Source of the DNA: Murimonas intestini
Lineage (GTDB): Bacteria; Bacillota; Clostridia; Lachnospirales; Lachnospiraceae
Direction of reading: 5' to 3'
Length of the DNA: 64,000 bases
Assembly: GCF_024622195.1 (NCBI RefSeq)
Contig: NZ_JANKBI010000004.1
Span: forward strand, 248,001 to 312,000
The notes beneath the pieces are model-generated. The model was not told the DNA's origin. It saw only the letters and a program-made list of their open reading frames with translations, and did no database searches. This document shows positions 17,158 to 25,930 of the stretch, piece by piece. Every line of letters begins with the position of its first letter. Position 1 is the stretch's first letter. Position numbers and translations under genes: made by a program.

Positions 17158-18327
17158 TCAACCCATATTTTCAGCAATTTTTTCTTCTATATAAAGAAGC
17201 TGCTCTTCTGTAGGGATATATGTTAACTTAACCGGTTCCATAATCTCTTCAAACCCCATCCCCTGCAGGCTCTCTCTGATCTGCGGGATGCTCTGGCCTC
17301 CCCAGCCATAGGAGCCAAAAGCTAAAAATTTCCTCTTCTTAGGTGCAAGGCCTTTCATGTAGCAGAGAAATGAGGCTACTGTCGGCATCATATTGTTATT
17401 GAGTGTGGGCGATCCCACGGCAATATATTTGGCCTTTAGCACATCTGTCATAATATCAGAGATATGATTGACTTTCAGGTCAAACAGCTTTGCTGAAACT
17501 CCGGCCCTGGTGAAGCCTTCCAGTATGGCCCTTGCCATCTTTTCCGTAGAATGCCACATGGAATCATATACAACCACAGCCTCCTCATTAGTCTCCCCAT
17601 TGCTGAACTCATCATAAGCTGCCATGATATCCTGGATATGGCTTCTCCAGATGACCCCATGGCTGGGAGCTATCATATCCAGCTCCAGTCCCTTTACGAT
17701 CTGCAGTGCCTTCTGGGTCTGTACACCATACGGCATCAATATATTTGCGTAATACTTTTTAGCCTCCTGCAGTACCACAGCCAGATCCACCTGGTCATCA
17801 AAATGCAGGTTAGAAGAAAAATGCTGACCGAAAGCATCATTGGAAAAAAGGAGTTTTTCTTCAGGGCAATATGTCACCATGTTGTCCGGCCAGTGCAGCA
17901 TAGGCGTTGCCACAAAGTTTAAGCTGCGGCTGCCCAGCTTTAAGCTGTCCCCTGCTTTGACACCCATATACTGGTACTTGTCGCCGTAATGGGCCTTCAG
18001 GCCTTTCAGACCGCTGGGAGCAGAGGTTACGATCACTGCATTTGGCATCGCCTCCATCACCTGGGGAATAGCTCCAGAGTGATCCATCTCCACATGATTT
18101 GACACAAGGTAATCCACCTTTGCAGGATCTACGATTTCCCTCACACGGCGCAGAAGCTCCTCAGCAAACGGCGCTTTTACAGTATCAATAAGCGCTATTT
18201 TTTCATCAACGATCAGGTAAGCATTATAAGTAGCTCCCCTGTTCGTAGAATATCCGTGGAAGCTCCTCACATCCCAGTCCACAGCTCCAACAAAATAAAT
18301 CCCTTTTTTAATTTCCAAACGGTCCAT
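17158..18327 (-). CDS. fprA: Flavodiiron protein (FprA, A-type flavoprotein)
   Basis: Reduces O2 to water (or NO to N2O) with electrons from rubredoxin, protecting anaerobes from oxygen. The start at 18327 (389 residues) follows GGAGG; an upstream in-frame ATG would add 48 residues with no family counterpart. The N-terminal metallo-beta-lactamase-like diiron domain has the ligand set HVEMDH (H-x-E-x-D) and a later LHWPDN histidine. The C-terminal flavodoxin domain starts at VVVYDSMWHSTEKMA and includes GSPTLNNNMMPT. The rubredoxin gene lies immediately upstream on the same strand, giving the electron donor and terminal oxidase in one locus. Confidence 0.94.
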   Translation of the reverse strand: MDRLEIKKGIYFVGAVDWDVRSFHGYSTNRGATYNAYLIVDEKIALIDTVKAPFAEELLRRVREIVDPAKVDYLVSNHVEMDHSGAIPQVMEAMPNAVIVTSAPSGLKGLKAHYGDKYQYMGVKAGDSLKLGSRSLNFVATPMLHWPDNMVTYCPEEKLLFSNDAFGQHFSSNLHFDDQVDLAVVLQEAKKYYANILMPYGVQTQKALQIVKGLELDMIAPSHGVIWRSHIQDIMAAYDEFSNGETNEEAVVVYDSMWHSTEKMARAILEGFTRAGVSAKLFDLKVNHISDIMTDVLKAKYIAVGSPTLNNNMMPTVASFLCYMKGLAPKKRKFLAFGSYGWGGQSIPQIRESLQGMGFEEIMEPVKLTYIPTEEQLLYIEEKIAENMG

Positions 18328-18388
18328 CTTCTTTTCCTCCTGAAAGCATACACCTCCGTGCATCCCATAACTTAATCCTTCGGATGGG

Positions 18389-18412
18389 CGTGCTTCGCAC
18401 GATAAGGTATAA
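18389..18412 (-). repeat. 24-bp leader motif shared with the LysR gene upstream region
   Basis: Read on the minus strand this is TTATACCTTATC followed by CGTGC-GAA-GCACG, a short hairpin. It differs by one base in the loop from plus-strand 32425-32448. It lies 62 nt upstream of the fprA start, and the TATACC part could serve as a -10 element. A second small hairpin with a GAA loop (ATCC-GAA-GGAT) follows it in the leader. Confidence 0.5.
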
Positions 18413-18432
18413 TTATTTGTATATATCCCAAA

Positions 18433-18462
18433 ATATCTGCCAATTAAAAAATTGGCAGATAT
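18433..18462 (-). terminator. Intercistronic hairpin between rubredoxin and fprA
   Basis: A perfect 13-bp stem (ATATCTGCCAATT / AATTGGCAGATAT) with an AAAA loop is followed on the minus strand by TTTTGGG. It could partially terminate or process the rubredoxin transcript before fprA. Confidence 0.5.
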
Positions 18463-18489
18463 CATTTTCACTTCTATTAATTTTTAATC

Positions 18490-18651
18490 TTACTCGTCTA
18501 CTGAAAACTGGTCTTTTCCTACCTGGCAGAGAGGACACAGCCAGTCATCAGGGATATCCTCAAATGCTGTTCCCGGCTCGATTCCGTTTTCCGGATCTCC
18601 TGCCTCGGGATCATACACATAGCCACATACATCACAAACATATTTTTTCAT
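18490..18651 (-). CDS. Rubredoxin
   Basis: A 53-residue iron-sulfur electron carrier with one Fe(Cys)4 centre. The sequence begins MKKYVCDVCGYVYDPEAGD and has ligands Cys6, Cys9, Cys39 and Cys42 (CDVCG and CPLCQ). The usual second knuckle is CPxCG; here glutamine replaces glycine. The ATG at 18651 follows AGAAAGGAG, and the stop is at 18490. It is transcribed toward fprA and is the obvious electron donor for the flavodiiron protein. Its promoter is strong and overlaps the end of the upstream gene. Confidence 0.96.
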   Translation of the reverse strand: MKKYVCDVCGYVYDPEAGDPENGIEPGTAFEDIPDDWLCPLCQVGKDQFSVDE

Positions 18652-18685
18652 ATAAAAAATCTCCTTTCTGGATTTGTTTTAATAA

Positions 18686-18700
18686 TAGTAATTATTACTG
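18686..18700. promoter_or_regulatory. PerR/Fur-like inverted repeat at the rubredoxin start site
   Basis: TAGTAAT-T-ATTACTG is a 7-1-7 inverted repeat whose core TAATTATTA matches the centre of the Firmicute PerR box TTATAATNATTATAA; 9 of 14 half-site bases agree. It overlaps the predicted transcription start, where a bound repressor would block RNA polymerase. Confidence 0.5.
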
Positions 18701-18705
18701 TAAAT

Positions 18706-18734
18706 AATATATACCATTTTTTTGATTTTGTCAA
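18706..18734 (-). promoter_or_regulatory. Sigma-A promoter for the rubredoxin gene
   Basis: On the minus strand the consensus TTGACA (18729-18734) and TATATT (18706-18711) are separated by 17 nt. The -35 box overlaps the stop codon of the upstream phosphatidyltransferase gene. Confidence 0.75.
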
Positions 18735-19309
18735 TGTACTTCTTTCCACATTTTATAAAAAACCGGAATATACATGCCAAATGAAAGCAGCATCAGTGCA
18801 ATACAGACAATGATCATGCTGTTTGCAGCCGCTATCGGTATCTCCGGGAACAGTATCAGTATGAACATGACAACATACAGGACTGCCGTACATACCTTGC
18901 CAAACCATTTAGCCCCATCCAGCATCATTCCCTTTTTGAGGAAAATAATACCCATAATGCCCATAAAACCTTCTTTTATCACAAAGAGCACTACAAGAGG
19001 TATCATCCATTTAAACCTGAAAGAAAGGGATAGTACAATTGCTCCCTGAGTCAGCTTATCGGCAATGGGGTCCAGCGCCTTCCCCAGCTCTGTCACCATG
19101 TTCAGCTTCCTTGCAATGAAACCGTCCAGAAAATCCGTGATCCCGGATACTCCAATGATCAGTGCTGCCACCCTGTAATCCACAATTGTTTCCGCAGTCA
19201 GATACCTCCAGACAATAAATGGTATCAGTATAATGCGGAAATACCCCATCATATTTGGAATGGTAAATATCTGTCTCACAAGCGGCATTTTCTCTTTTGT
19301 ATCAGCCAT
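18731..19309 (-). CDS. CDP-alcohol phosphatidyltransferase (PgsA-like)
   Basis: An integral membrane enzyme, probably CDP-diacylglycerol-glycerol-3-phosphate 3-phosphatidyltransferase, which makes phosphatidylglycerol phosphate; a cardiolipin-synthase role of the same fold is possible. The 192 residues have several membrane helices and the family signature D-x2-DG-x2-AR-x8-G-x3-D-x3-D, seen as DFLDGFIARKLNMVTELGKA followed by LDPIAD. The start at 19309 is preferred to an ATG 21 nt upstream because GGCGGGAG precedes it. It may be a paralogue, because the essential pgsA of Firmicutes usually sits elsewhere. Confidence 0.8.
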   Translation of the reverse strand: MADTKEKMPLVRQIFTIPNMMGYFRIILIPFIVWRYLTAETIVDYRVAALIIGVSGITDFLDGFIARKLNMVTELGKALDPIADKLTQGAIVLSLSFRFKWMIPLVVLFVIKEGFMGIMGIIFLKKGMMLDGAKWFGKVCTAVLYVVMFILILFPEIPIAAANSMIIVCIALMLLSFGMYIPVFYKMWKEVH

Positions 19310-19399
19310 CTCTCTCCCGCCTTTCTGCAACCTATTATCTCACCAAAGTGCAGAATCCGCAACTAAAAATATTCATAACTGTTCAGTATCTTCACACTG

Positions 19400-20650
19400 T
19401 CAGGACCGCATCCTCACCTCTTCCAGTGATTTGGATATATCGTGGCGTATGGGCTTCCATTCTACCTTCTTAAACAGCGCTGAAGCTGTGACAGGGATAT
19501 AAGTCAGCATAAAAACAGGAAAAGTAAAGCTGTACAGAATCTTTTTAAATCCGGAAGCCTGGATCCGCTTCCACTCGCTCAGGACCGTGATAAATCCCAT
19601 CATAAACAGAGTTATATATACATTGAACAGGGCAAATCCTGCCTCTGCCATTATACGCTCCAGGTATACAGGCTTATAGGCTGCTGACACAATTACAGCA
19701 GCGCCATTTAACAGACAGCACAGAAATGTCAGTATCACGGCAGGCATGATGGTCATCAGCATGTCAAAACAGGCAAAGCTGTGTTCTCTGCCCAGAGTCC
19801 GGCCCAGTGACCTGCCGTATTTTTCGAATACCTGCAGGTTTCCCTTGGCCCATCTCATACGCTGGCACCAGGACTGTGAAAAAGTAACAGGCTGCTCATC
19901 ATAGAGGATAGCATCTTTACAGTAAGCCACCTTCTCCCCCTGCAGGATACTGTCCACAGTGAACTCTATATCCTCTGTCAGGAGAAAATGCTTCCATCCA
20001 TGATTCTTCTCTATTATACTCCGGTGCACCATAAAGCCTGTGCCCGATACGGCACAGCTGGTCCCCAGTGTCATCCTGGCCTGGTTCAGATACCTGGATT
20101 CTCTTAAAAACCACAGAGAATAACCCGCTGATATCCAATTGCTTCCAAAATTCTTGGAATTCCTGTAGCTTGTAATAATACGATGCCCTGCGCAGAGCAT
20201 TTTATTCATTTCTTCTATGTAATGTTCATCTAACAGATTATCAGCATCCAGAACAAGATAGGCATCATATATCTTCCCGTCGCCTTCCATCTTATCCAGC
20301 AGGAATTCCAGGGCATAACCCTTGCCCACCCTTTCCCTGTTAAAGCGTTCATAGACAATTGCCCCTGCCTGTCGGGCCGTCCCGGCAGTATCATCTGTGC
20401 AGTTATCCGCCGCCACAAAAATATCTACATACTGCCCTGCATATGTCTGCTGGCGGACACTTGCCAGCAGCTGCCCTATCACAGCCTCCTCATTTCTGGC
20501 GCAGATCAGGACTGCTATCCTGTTCATGACCGTTTCCTTGGGCACCTCCGGCTTCTTCACAAGTCCCACTATCAGATAGATCACCTGATATGCATAAGCT
20601 GCCACAAAAAATACTGCAATAAAAATGTTGACTATTTCCAGTGTACGCAT
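19400..20650 (-). CDS. GT2 membrane glycosyltransferase (processive-synthase type)
   Basis: A 416-residue family 2 glycosyltransferase with one N-terminal membrane helix, a cytosolic catalytic domain and about three C-terminal helices, as in polysaccharide synthases. The motifs are IAVLICARNEE, the metal-binding VLDADN (135-137), TEDIEF and QRMRWAKG (QxxRW class). The start at 20650 follows GGAGGGG; an upstream ATG would add 44 residues unlike the family. The product could be a surface polysaccharide or glycolipid; the sequence does not decide this. It is downstream of the two-component system, with a 249-nt gap that holds a small CCTGCAG inverted repeat (20724-20744) and no gene. Confidence 0.82.
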   Translation of the reverse strand: MRTLEIVNIFIAVFFVAAYAYQVIYLIVGLVKKPEVPKETVMNRIAVLICARNEEAVIGQLLASVRQQTYAGQYVDIFVAADNCTDDTAGTARQAGAIVYERFNRERVGKGYALEFLLDKMEGDGKIYDAYLVLDADNLLDEHYIEEMNKMLCAGHRIITSYRNSKNFGSNWISAGYSLWFLRESRYLNQARMTLGTSCAVSGTGFMVHRSIIEKNHGWKHFLLTEDIEFTVDSILQGEKVAYCKDAILYDEQPVTFSQSWCQRMRWAKGNLQVFEKYGRSLGRTLGREHSFACFDMLMTIMPAVILTFLCCLLNGAAVIVSAAYKPVYLERIMAEAGFALFNVYITLFMMGFITVLSEWKRIQASGFKKILYSFTFPVFMLTYIPVTASALFKKVEWKPIRHDISKSLEEVRMRS

Positions 20651-20899
20651 CTTTAAACTCCCCTCCGTTTTCCATATCCCTGGAAAGCCCCTCCTCATAC
20701 GGGGTAAAATAAACTTCAGTTCCCCTGCAGGTTCATACTGCAGGAACAGTGCGGCGTTCTCCTTACCAGACAAAACCCGCAAAAGGCAAACAGACGTGAA
20801 TGCATACCAGTCCTCTATGCCTTATGCGGATTATAAATAGTAATAATCAATATTTTATCAACTGATCTTGATTTTTTTGTAAACTTTTTGTAATTTTCT

Positions 20900-22075
20900 C
20901 TACAGATCCATCCTGAAATCTGCCCTGACACGCCCGCCCCCATTTTCGCCGTTGGAAATCTCCAGAAAACCTCCGTGTTTTTCACACAGCACTTTACATA
21001 TATTCAGTCCCAGCCCAAAGTGTGCGTCGTAGACATTTTCTTTTTCCTTATAAAATGGAGAAGTGGCATTCTCTATGGCCTTGCTTGAAAATCCCTCCCC
21101 GTCATCTTCAACAATCATTGTAAAATACACTTTCTCTGCATAAAGGGTCAGCTTAATCTCTTCTTTCCCATACCTGACAGCATTTGCCATAAGGTTCTCC
21201 AGCACCTGCTGCACCATCCTCTCGTCCAGCCTGAGCATCTTTCTGGCTATGCGCTCAGTATATTGAAGCTTCAGCTCCTTCTCCCGGCACAGGATCTCTG
21301 AAGCTGCCTTCAGCTCGGCTTCCACCTTTTCGCCCTCAACAAGCTGCGGCTCAAAGCTGATATCCTCCAGCTTCTGCATAGTGCTCATTCCTGACACATA
21401 GTTTTCCAGTCTCTGTATATGCTCCCCCATGGTCTGTACCACTTTTATCATCTTTTCTTTAGAAACTCTGCCGTCGGGCAGATATTTTCCCAGCATATCC
21501 ACATACCCCCTCAGCACAGTGAGAGGCGTCCTCAGGTCATGTGAAAATGCCGCATTAAGCCTTCTGCGCTCCTCCATAGCCCTCCAGTTCTCCCTGTTGC
21601 TTACCTCCAGTGAGTGGCGCATCAGTTCAAAAGAAGCACAGAGCTGTCCCATCTCATTCCTTCTGGGATAATAAATATGAAAATCAAGGTCATTCTTGCT
21701 GATCTTCCCTGCCGCACTGATCAGCATCTCTATGGGCTCTTTAAGCTTATTGCGGTAAAACAGCAGTCCCGCCATGATTATGCCCGCTATAAACGGAAGC
21801 GGAAGGCTCAGTCCCGCCAGTATGGAACAGACCCTGATAAAATGGCTGTCCTCATCTGAAAAAACAAAATATACCCCCTCTGAAGTATAGATCCCCCTGG
21901 AATTCCAGTATTCAATCTCCTGATAGCGGTCAGTGACATAGCTCAGGGCCCTGTCCGCCTCTGCATTGCTGAACATAGTATTGAGGCACACTGCCACCGT
22001 CAGCCCCAGAACTATGAACACCAGCATGTACATCATAAATGCACCCTTTAAAGACATATTCTTTATTTTGCCCAT
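20900..22075 (-). CDS. Two-component sensor histidine kinase
   Basis: A 391-residue membrane kinase: helices at about 12-32 and 85-106 flank a short extracellular loop of about 50 residues, then come HAMP, HisKA with phospho-acceptor H179 in AFSHDLRTPL, and HATPase_c with ENLMANAVRYG, VEDDGEGF and FGLGLNICKVL. The small sensor domain suggests detection of a membrane or cell-envelope signal. The start overlaps the response-regulator stop by 13 nt, so the pair are translationally coupled. No ABC transporter or other target lies beside them, so the stimulus is unknown. Confidence 0.9.
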   Translation of the reverse strand: MGKIKNMSLKGAFMMYMLVFIVLGLTVAVCLNTMFSNAEADRALSYVTDRYQEIEYWNSRGIYTSEGVYFVFSDEDSHFIRVCSILAGLSLPLPFIAGIIMAGLLFYRNKLKEPIEMLISAAGKISKNDLDFHIYYPRRNEMGQLCASFELMRHSLEVSNRENWRAMEERRRLNAAFSHDLRTPLTVLRGYVDMLGKYLPDGRVSKEKMIKVVQTMGEHIQRLENYVSGMSTMQKLEDISFEPQLVEGEKVEAELKAASEILCREKELKLQYTERIARKMLRLDERMVQQVLENLMANAVRYGKEEIKLTLYAEKVYFTMIVEDDGEGFSSKAIENATSPFYKEKENVYDAHFGLGLNICKVLCEKHGGFLEISNGENGGGRVRADFRMDL

Positions 22076-22737
22076 TTATAACCTACCCCCCATACTGTTT
22101 CAATATAGGAGCGGCAGCCCGCATCAGCCATTTTTGCCCTGATACGGCGCACATGTTCCGCGATCACACTGCTGTCACCCTGGCCCTCCAATCCCCATAT
22201 CCTGTCATATATCCTCTCTTTATCAAAGATCTGTCCCCTGTTCTGGGAGAGAAACTCAATAATATCAAATTCTTTTTTCACAAACCCGAGATCCCGGCCT
22301 TTGTAATAGACACATCTCCCCGAATAATCTATCACGAAATCATTGTCAAATTTCACCTGGGATGCCCCCAGATGACGCTGCTCCCTGCGCAGGTGAGCTT
22401 CTACCCTGGCCCCCAGCTCATCTATGCTGAAAGGCTTAACTACATAATCGTCACCACCACTTTTCAGTCCCTTGATCTTGTCTTCTTCCTCTATCCTGGC
22501 TGTCAGGAATATGATCGGACATGCCACAAAATCCCTGATCTTCCTGCATACCTCAAGTCCGTCCATATCAGGCATATTAATATCCAGCAGGATCAGGTCA
22601 GGGCTTTTCTCAGCCTTTTCCATAGCCTCCCTGCCGCTCAGGGCTGTGAGCACCCTGTATCCGCTCAGCTCAAAATAATCCTGCAGCATAGTTACGATAT
22701 CTATCTCATCATCAACAATTAAAATCGTATTTTCCAT
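22063..22737 (-). CDS. OmpR/PhoB-family response regulator
   Basis: A 224-residue regulator with a receiver domain (acidic pocket VDDE, phospho-acceptor D52 in LLDINMPD, Lys in VVKPF) and a C-terminal winged-helix DNA-binding domain ending in YIETVWGVGYKW. The start at 22737 follows GGGAGG; an in-frame codon 45 nt upstream lacks this site. It resembles VanR-type regulators in layout. It pairs with the kinase downstream. Confidence 0.92.
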   Translation of the reverse strand: MENTILIVDDEIDIVTMLQDYFELSGYRVLTALSGREAMEKAEKSPDLILLDINMPDMDGLEVCRKIRDFVACPIIFLTARIEEEDKIKGLKSGGDDYVVKPFSIDELGARVEAHLRREQRHLGASQVKFDNDFVIDYSGRCVYYKGRDLGFVKKEFDIIEFLSQNRGQIFDKERIYDRIWGLEGQGDSSVIAEHVRRIRAKMADAGCRSYIETVWGVGYKWAK

Positions 22738-22826
22738 ATGATAAACCTCCCATCTTCCACAATTATAATGGGGATTTATCAAATTTGCATCAACTTATTT
22801 CCATTTAACTTAGCTGTACGATTCTC

Positions 22827-24050
22827 CTAAGCCTCCTCATGCACGATCTGTACAGCTCTTTTCAGCTTTTCCAGATTTCCGTTTAAACGGTAGATATCCC
22901 TGAAGATATACTCTGTTTTGCATTCTTTTGTCAGATCAGCTGTGTGCCGTATATATTTCCTGAAGGCTTCCTCATCAAATTCTTTTTTGATACCCAGGTA
23001 ATTGGGAGAAGGTTTTCTGGAATATATGACATTCCCCCCGCTCAGGCGCTCTGCCATGATCTCTTCATTACACCATGGTGAGATTGAAGCCTTCCGCAGA
23101 TTCGGATATCTGGAAATATCACGGTCCCAATATAAATGTATGGGTTCACAGCATCCATAATATAAAAGCCCGAATTCTTCCGCCATCCTGCTGAAGTAAG
23201 GTGCAATAAACTCGTGGTACATATCCGGAGATATCCCTATGCTCTCCTGGCTGTTTATATGTCCCCACAAATGCTTTGCCAGAACCTTTCCCTGGAAATC
23301 CTCCCCCGGAAGTTCCCTGGAAAAGCAGTAGCTCCCGCTGCCCATATAATCATTTCCATTATTCAGGAACAGGATCCCTTTCTCTTCCTCCCATCTCAGA
23401 AACCTGACCATTTCTGCCACCAGCCTTGACATCAGAGTATGAAAATCATCCTCCTCAGTCTTCATGGCAACATACATATTTTCCATTCCCATAAGGGTCA
23501 CTATTTTTTCTGTCAGTGCAAACCCCCAGTGGTTAACTGAATTATATAATCTCACCTGAAGGATATCTCCAAAGACTTCTTCTGCTGTATCCCTTCTTCT
23601 CATGGTTTCTTCTTCATCATAGAAAAATGCCGAATCTTTCAGTATACCCATATCTTCTTCCAGTGTCTCCAGAACCGGTTCAATATGAAAGCCAAGGCCG
23701 TCAGAAGCAAATATCTTTTTTGCCGGAACACCGAACAATCTCATCTCTGCCTGGACATCCACTTTAAATACATCATCCACTACTTTATCATCCTGAAATA
23801 ACTGCTCCGGCAATATGGTTTTTAGTATCTGCTTCTCCATCCATTTGCCGTCCCCGCTCACACACTGCAGGGGAGGCAGGATTTCTTCAAGAAAAGTCTC
23901 TTCCTCCATCACTACCATTGGCCGCTCCCCCTGTAATGAATTGTGGAGATACCACAGGCGTTCTCTCTCTTTCATGACTGGTTTATTGGCCAGTTCCCTC
24001 TGCTGCTTAGCTAATTCTCTCAGATATCTCTTTTCATTTTCTGTGACCAT
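22827..24050 (-). CDS. Uroporphyrinogen decarboxylase-superfamily protein in a sugar ABC operon
   Basis: A 407-residue protein of the URO-D/methyltransferase TIM-barrel superfamily, judged from the C-terminal half (GISPDMYHEFIAPYFSRM, then YYGCCEPIHLYWDRDI and ASISPWCNEE). It is not a HemE: the canonical N-terminal substrate-binding RQAG motif is missing and no haem genes are nearby. The conserved Cys pair in YGCCEP might bind a metal. It is the last gene of the operon, 68 nt after the second permease gene, and the only enzyme encoded with this importer. The actual reaction is unknown; a corrinoid or methyl-transfer role is only a family-based possibility. Confidence 0.65.
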   Translation of the reverse strand: MVTENEKRYLRELAKQQRELANKPVMKERERLWYLHNSLQGERPMVVMEEETFLEEILPPLQCVSGDGKWMEKQILKTILPEQLFQDDKVVDDVFKVDVQAEMRLFGVPAKKIFASDGLGFHIEPVLETLEEDMGILKDSAFFYDEEETMRRRDTAEEVFGDILQVRLYNSVNHWGFALTEKIVTLMGMENMYVAMKTEEDDFHTLMSRLVAEMVRFLRWEEEKGILFLNNGNDYMGSGSYCFSRELPGEDFQGKVLAKHLWGHINSQESIGISPDMYHEFIAPYFSRMAEEFGLLYYGCCEPIHLYWDRDISRYPNLRKASISPWCNEEIMAERLSGGNVIYSRKPSPNYLGIKKEFDEEAFRKYIRHTADLTKECKTEYIFRDIYRLNGNLEKLKRAVQIVHEEA

Positions 24051-24118
24051 ATGCTTCTTCCTTTCGTCTGCTGATTAATTTTAAGAATGCCTTATTAATT
24101 TATTTACCGGAAGTTATA

Positions 24119-24949
24119 CTAGCCCTTAACCGCCCCCGCAGTACCGCTGACAATATACTTCTGCCCGCACAGATAAATTATCAGTATTGGTGCTATTGTT
24201 AAAATAATATCTGCAAATATCATATTCCAATCATTAAAATGCTCTCCAAAGAAATTGTAGATTGAATTAGTCATCCCCAATTTTTTATTGTCACTCAGTA
24301 AATACAGCGGCGTCACAAAATCATTCCAGGCTCCCAGAAAGTTCAGTACAAAGCCCGTGATCGTGGCCGGCTTCAAAAGGGGAAAGATCACCTTAAAAAA
24401 CAGCTGGAACGGACTGCACCCGTCAATGACGGCAGCTTCATCAAGTTCCCTGGGAATGCCTTCATAAAATCCATAATATAAAAATACCAGGAAAGGAATA
24501 CCCAGTGTGCCAAATTCCAGAATAATTCCAGGGTATGTATTTTGTAAATGCAGGAATTTCAATGTAAAAAGGGTCGTGACATAATTTACCGGCGCGATCA
24601 GCCCGAGAAAGAAGTAAACGTAAAGAAAATTGTTCAGCTTCGTCTTTCTTCTGCTAAGTGCATAGGAGGCCATGGAACCTGTCACTATACATATAATGAC
24701 GGATCCTCCAGCCATGAGCATGCTGTTTCCAAAAGCACGGATGAGAGATCCCGCCTTTATTACTTCTATATAATTGCTCCATTGAAATGAGGCAGGCAGG
24801 CTGAAGCTCAAATACCGTGATTCCTCTACTGTTTTAAGCGAATTTATGACGATAAAATAGATCGGCAGAAGTATCAGGCAGCTGCATGCCGCAGTAAATA
24901 AAAATCGTATCAATAATTTCAGCTTTTTTATTGTTTTTATTTTATCCAT
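24119..24949 (-). CDS. Carbohydrate ABC transporter permease (MalG-like)
   Basis: One of two membrane subunits of a CUT1-type sugar importer. The 276 residues contain about six membrane helices and the inner-membrane-component EAA loop ELDEAAVIDGCSPFQLFFKVIFPLLKP-like segment near residue 180, which docks on the ATPase. The start at 24949 follows GGAAG and overlaps the stop of the first permease gene by 8 nt. No ATPase is encoded in this operon, so it probably uses a shared MsmK/UgpC-type ATPase, as is usual in Firmicutes. Confidence 0.9.
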   Translation of the reverse strand: MDKIKTIKKLKLLIRFLFTAACSCLILLPIYFIVINSLKTVEESRYLSFSLPASFQWSNYIEVIKAGSLIRAFGNSMLMAGGSVIICIVTGSMASYALSRRKTKLNNFLYVYFFLGLIAPVNYVTTLFTLKFLHLQNTYPGIILEFGTLGIPFLVFLYYGFYEGIPRELDEAAVIDGCSPFQLFFKVIFPLLKPATITGFVLNFLGAWNDFVTPLYLLSDNKKLGMTNSIYNFFGEHFNDWNMIFADIILTIAPILIIYLCGQKYIVSGTAGAVKG

Positions 24950-25817
24950 TATCTTCCTTTCCGCGCAGCGCCTTCTGCATCCCCAGCGCAATCACTACTG
25001 TAACCAGAAAAATAATAACATTCAGCGCATTTGCCATACCATAACGTCCTAAACCGAATTCTTTAAATACCTGTGTATTGATCACTTCCGTCAATCCTCC
25101 CGGGCCTCCTCCTGTCAGGGAATAGATAATGTCGAATACCCTAAGTCCGTGTATGGTGTTTAACACAATGACAGTCGTCAGAGGCGCCCGCAGAAACGGA
25201 AGTGTAATCTTCCAGAACTGTTTCCACGGTCCTGCCCCATCTATAGATGAAGCCTCATAGTATTCATCCGGTATCATCTGAAGACCGGCCAGAAGGATCA
25301 TCATATTCCACCCTGCCATCCTCCATACCTCAACAGCCATAGCTGAACCCAGCGCAGTACCCTTTTCCGCCAGCCATGAATGTACAAGAGCTTCCAGCCC
25401 CACTGATCTGAGTATTGTATTTAAAGGGCCGTCCGGTTTTAACACTGATACAAAGGATATACCAATGATCAGCGGCGCAAGCGCATATGGAAGAAAGAAA
25501 ATCATCCTGAATACATTTCTGCTTCTCAGCCCTTTATTCAGCAGCAGGGCCAGGCCTAATCCCAGCAGAGTCTTCAGGATTACTGTCACCACAGTAAATT
25601 CCGCTGTATGCTTCAGGCTTGCCAGATATGGCCCTCCTTTTGACATAAATATATTGGCGTAATTCTGGAGGCCTACAAAATGGATCCCGGGTCTTGTGAC
25701 ATTCCAGTCAGTAAATGAAATTACCATGCCCGCTATAGTCGGTATGATGTATAGTACCGTATACAATATCAGGGCCGGAACTATAAACCTCATCCCATAA
25801 AATTTTTTCTTATACAT
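24942..25817 (-). CDS. Carbohydrate ABC transporter permease (MalF/UgpA-like)
   Basis: First membrane subunit of the CUT1 importer: 291 residues with about six helices, the family segment MVISFTDWNV near the N-terminus, and the EAA loop YYEASSIDGAGPWKQF. The start at 25817 is chosen because AGGAGG precedes it; an ATG 33 nt upstream lacks a site. It follows the binding-protein gene after an intercistronic hairpin and precedes the second permease gene, which it overlaps. Confidence 0.9.
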   Translation of the reverse strand: MYKKKFYGMRFIVPALILYTVLYIIPTIAGMVISFTDWNVTRPGIHFVGLQNYANIFMSKGGPYLASLKHTAEFTVVTVILKTLLGLGLALLLNKGLRSRNVFRMIFFLPYALAPLIIGISFVSVLKPDGPLNTILRSVGLEALVHSWLAEKGTALGSAMAVEVWRMAGWNMMILLAGLQMIPDEYYEASSIDGAGPWKQFWKITLPFLRAPLTTVIVLNTIHGLRVFDIIYSLTGGGPGGLTEVINTQVFKEFGLGRYGMANALNVIIFLVTVVIALGMQKALRGKEDNG

Positions 25818-25881
25818 TACACTCCTCCTGATGTTGAAAAATATAGACATGCTGCCGGCCGCAGAGCGGACGGTAACTAAT

Positions 25882-25912
25882 ATGGGGAATGGCTTTTTCA
25901 GCCATTCCCCAT
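25882..25912. promoter_or_regulatory. Intercistronic stabilising hairpin after the binding-protein gene
   Basis: A perfect 13-bp stem (ATGGGGAATGGCT / AGCCATTCCCCAT) with a five-base loop lies between the solute-binding protein stop and the permease start. No T tract follows on the minus strand, so it resembles an RNA-stabilising or partial-termination hairpin that would keep binding protein in excess over permease. Confidence 0.55.
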
Positions 25913-25930
25913 TCCGTGATCTCCGGATGT

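Noticed and set aside
18328..18471. A 48-residue N-terminal extension of the flavodiiron protein
   Set aside because: It spans the hairpins and leader motif, and the ATG at 18327 follows GGAGG and matches the family start.
22827..24050. HemE (haem biosynthesis)
   Set aside because: The canonical N-terminal HemE motif is missing and the gene is embedded in a sugar importer operon; only superfamily membership is supported.
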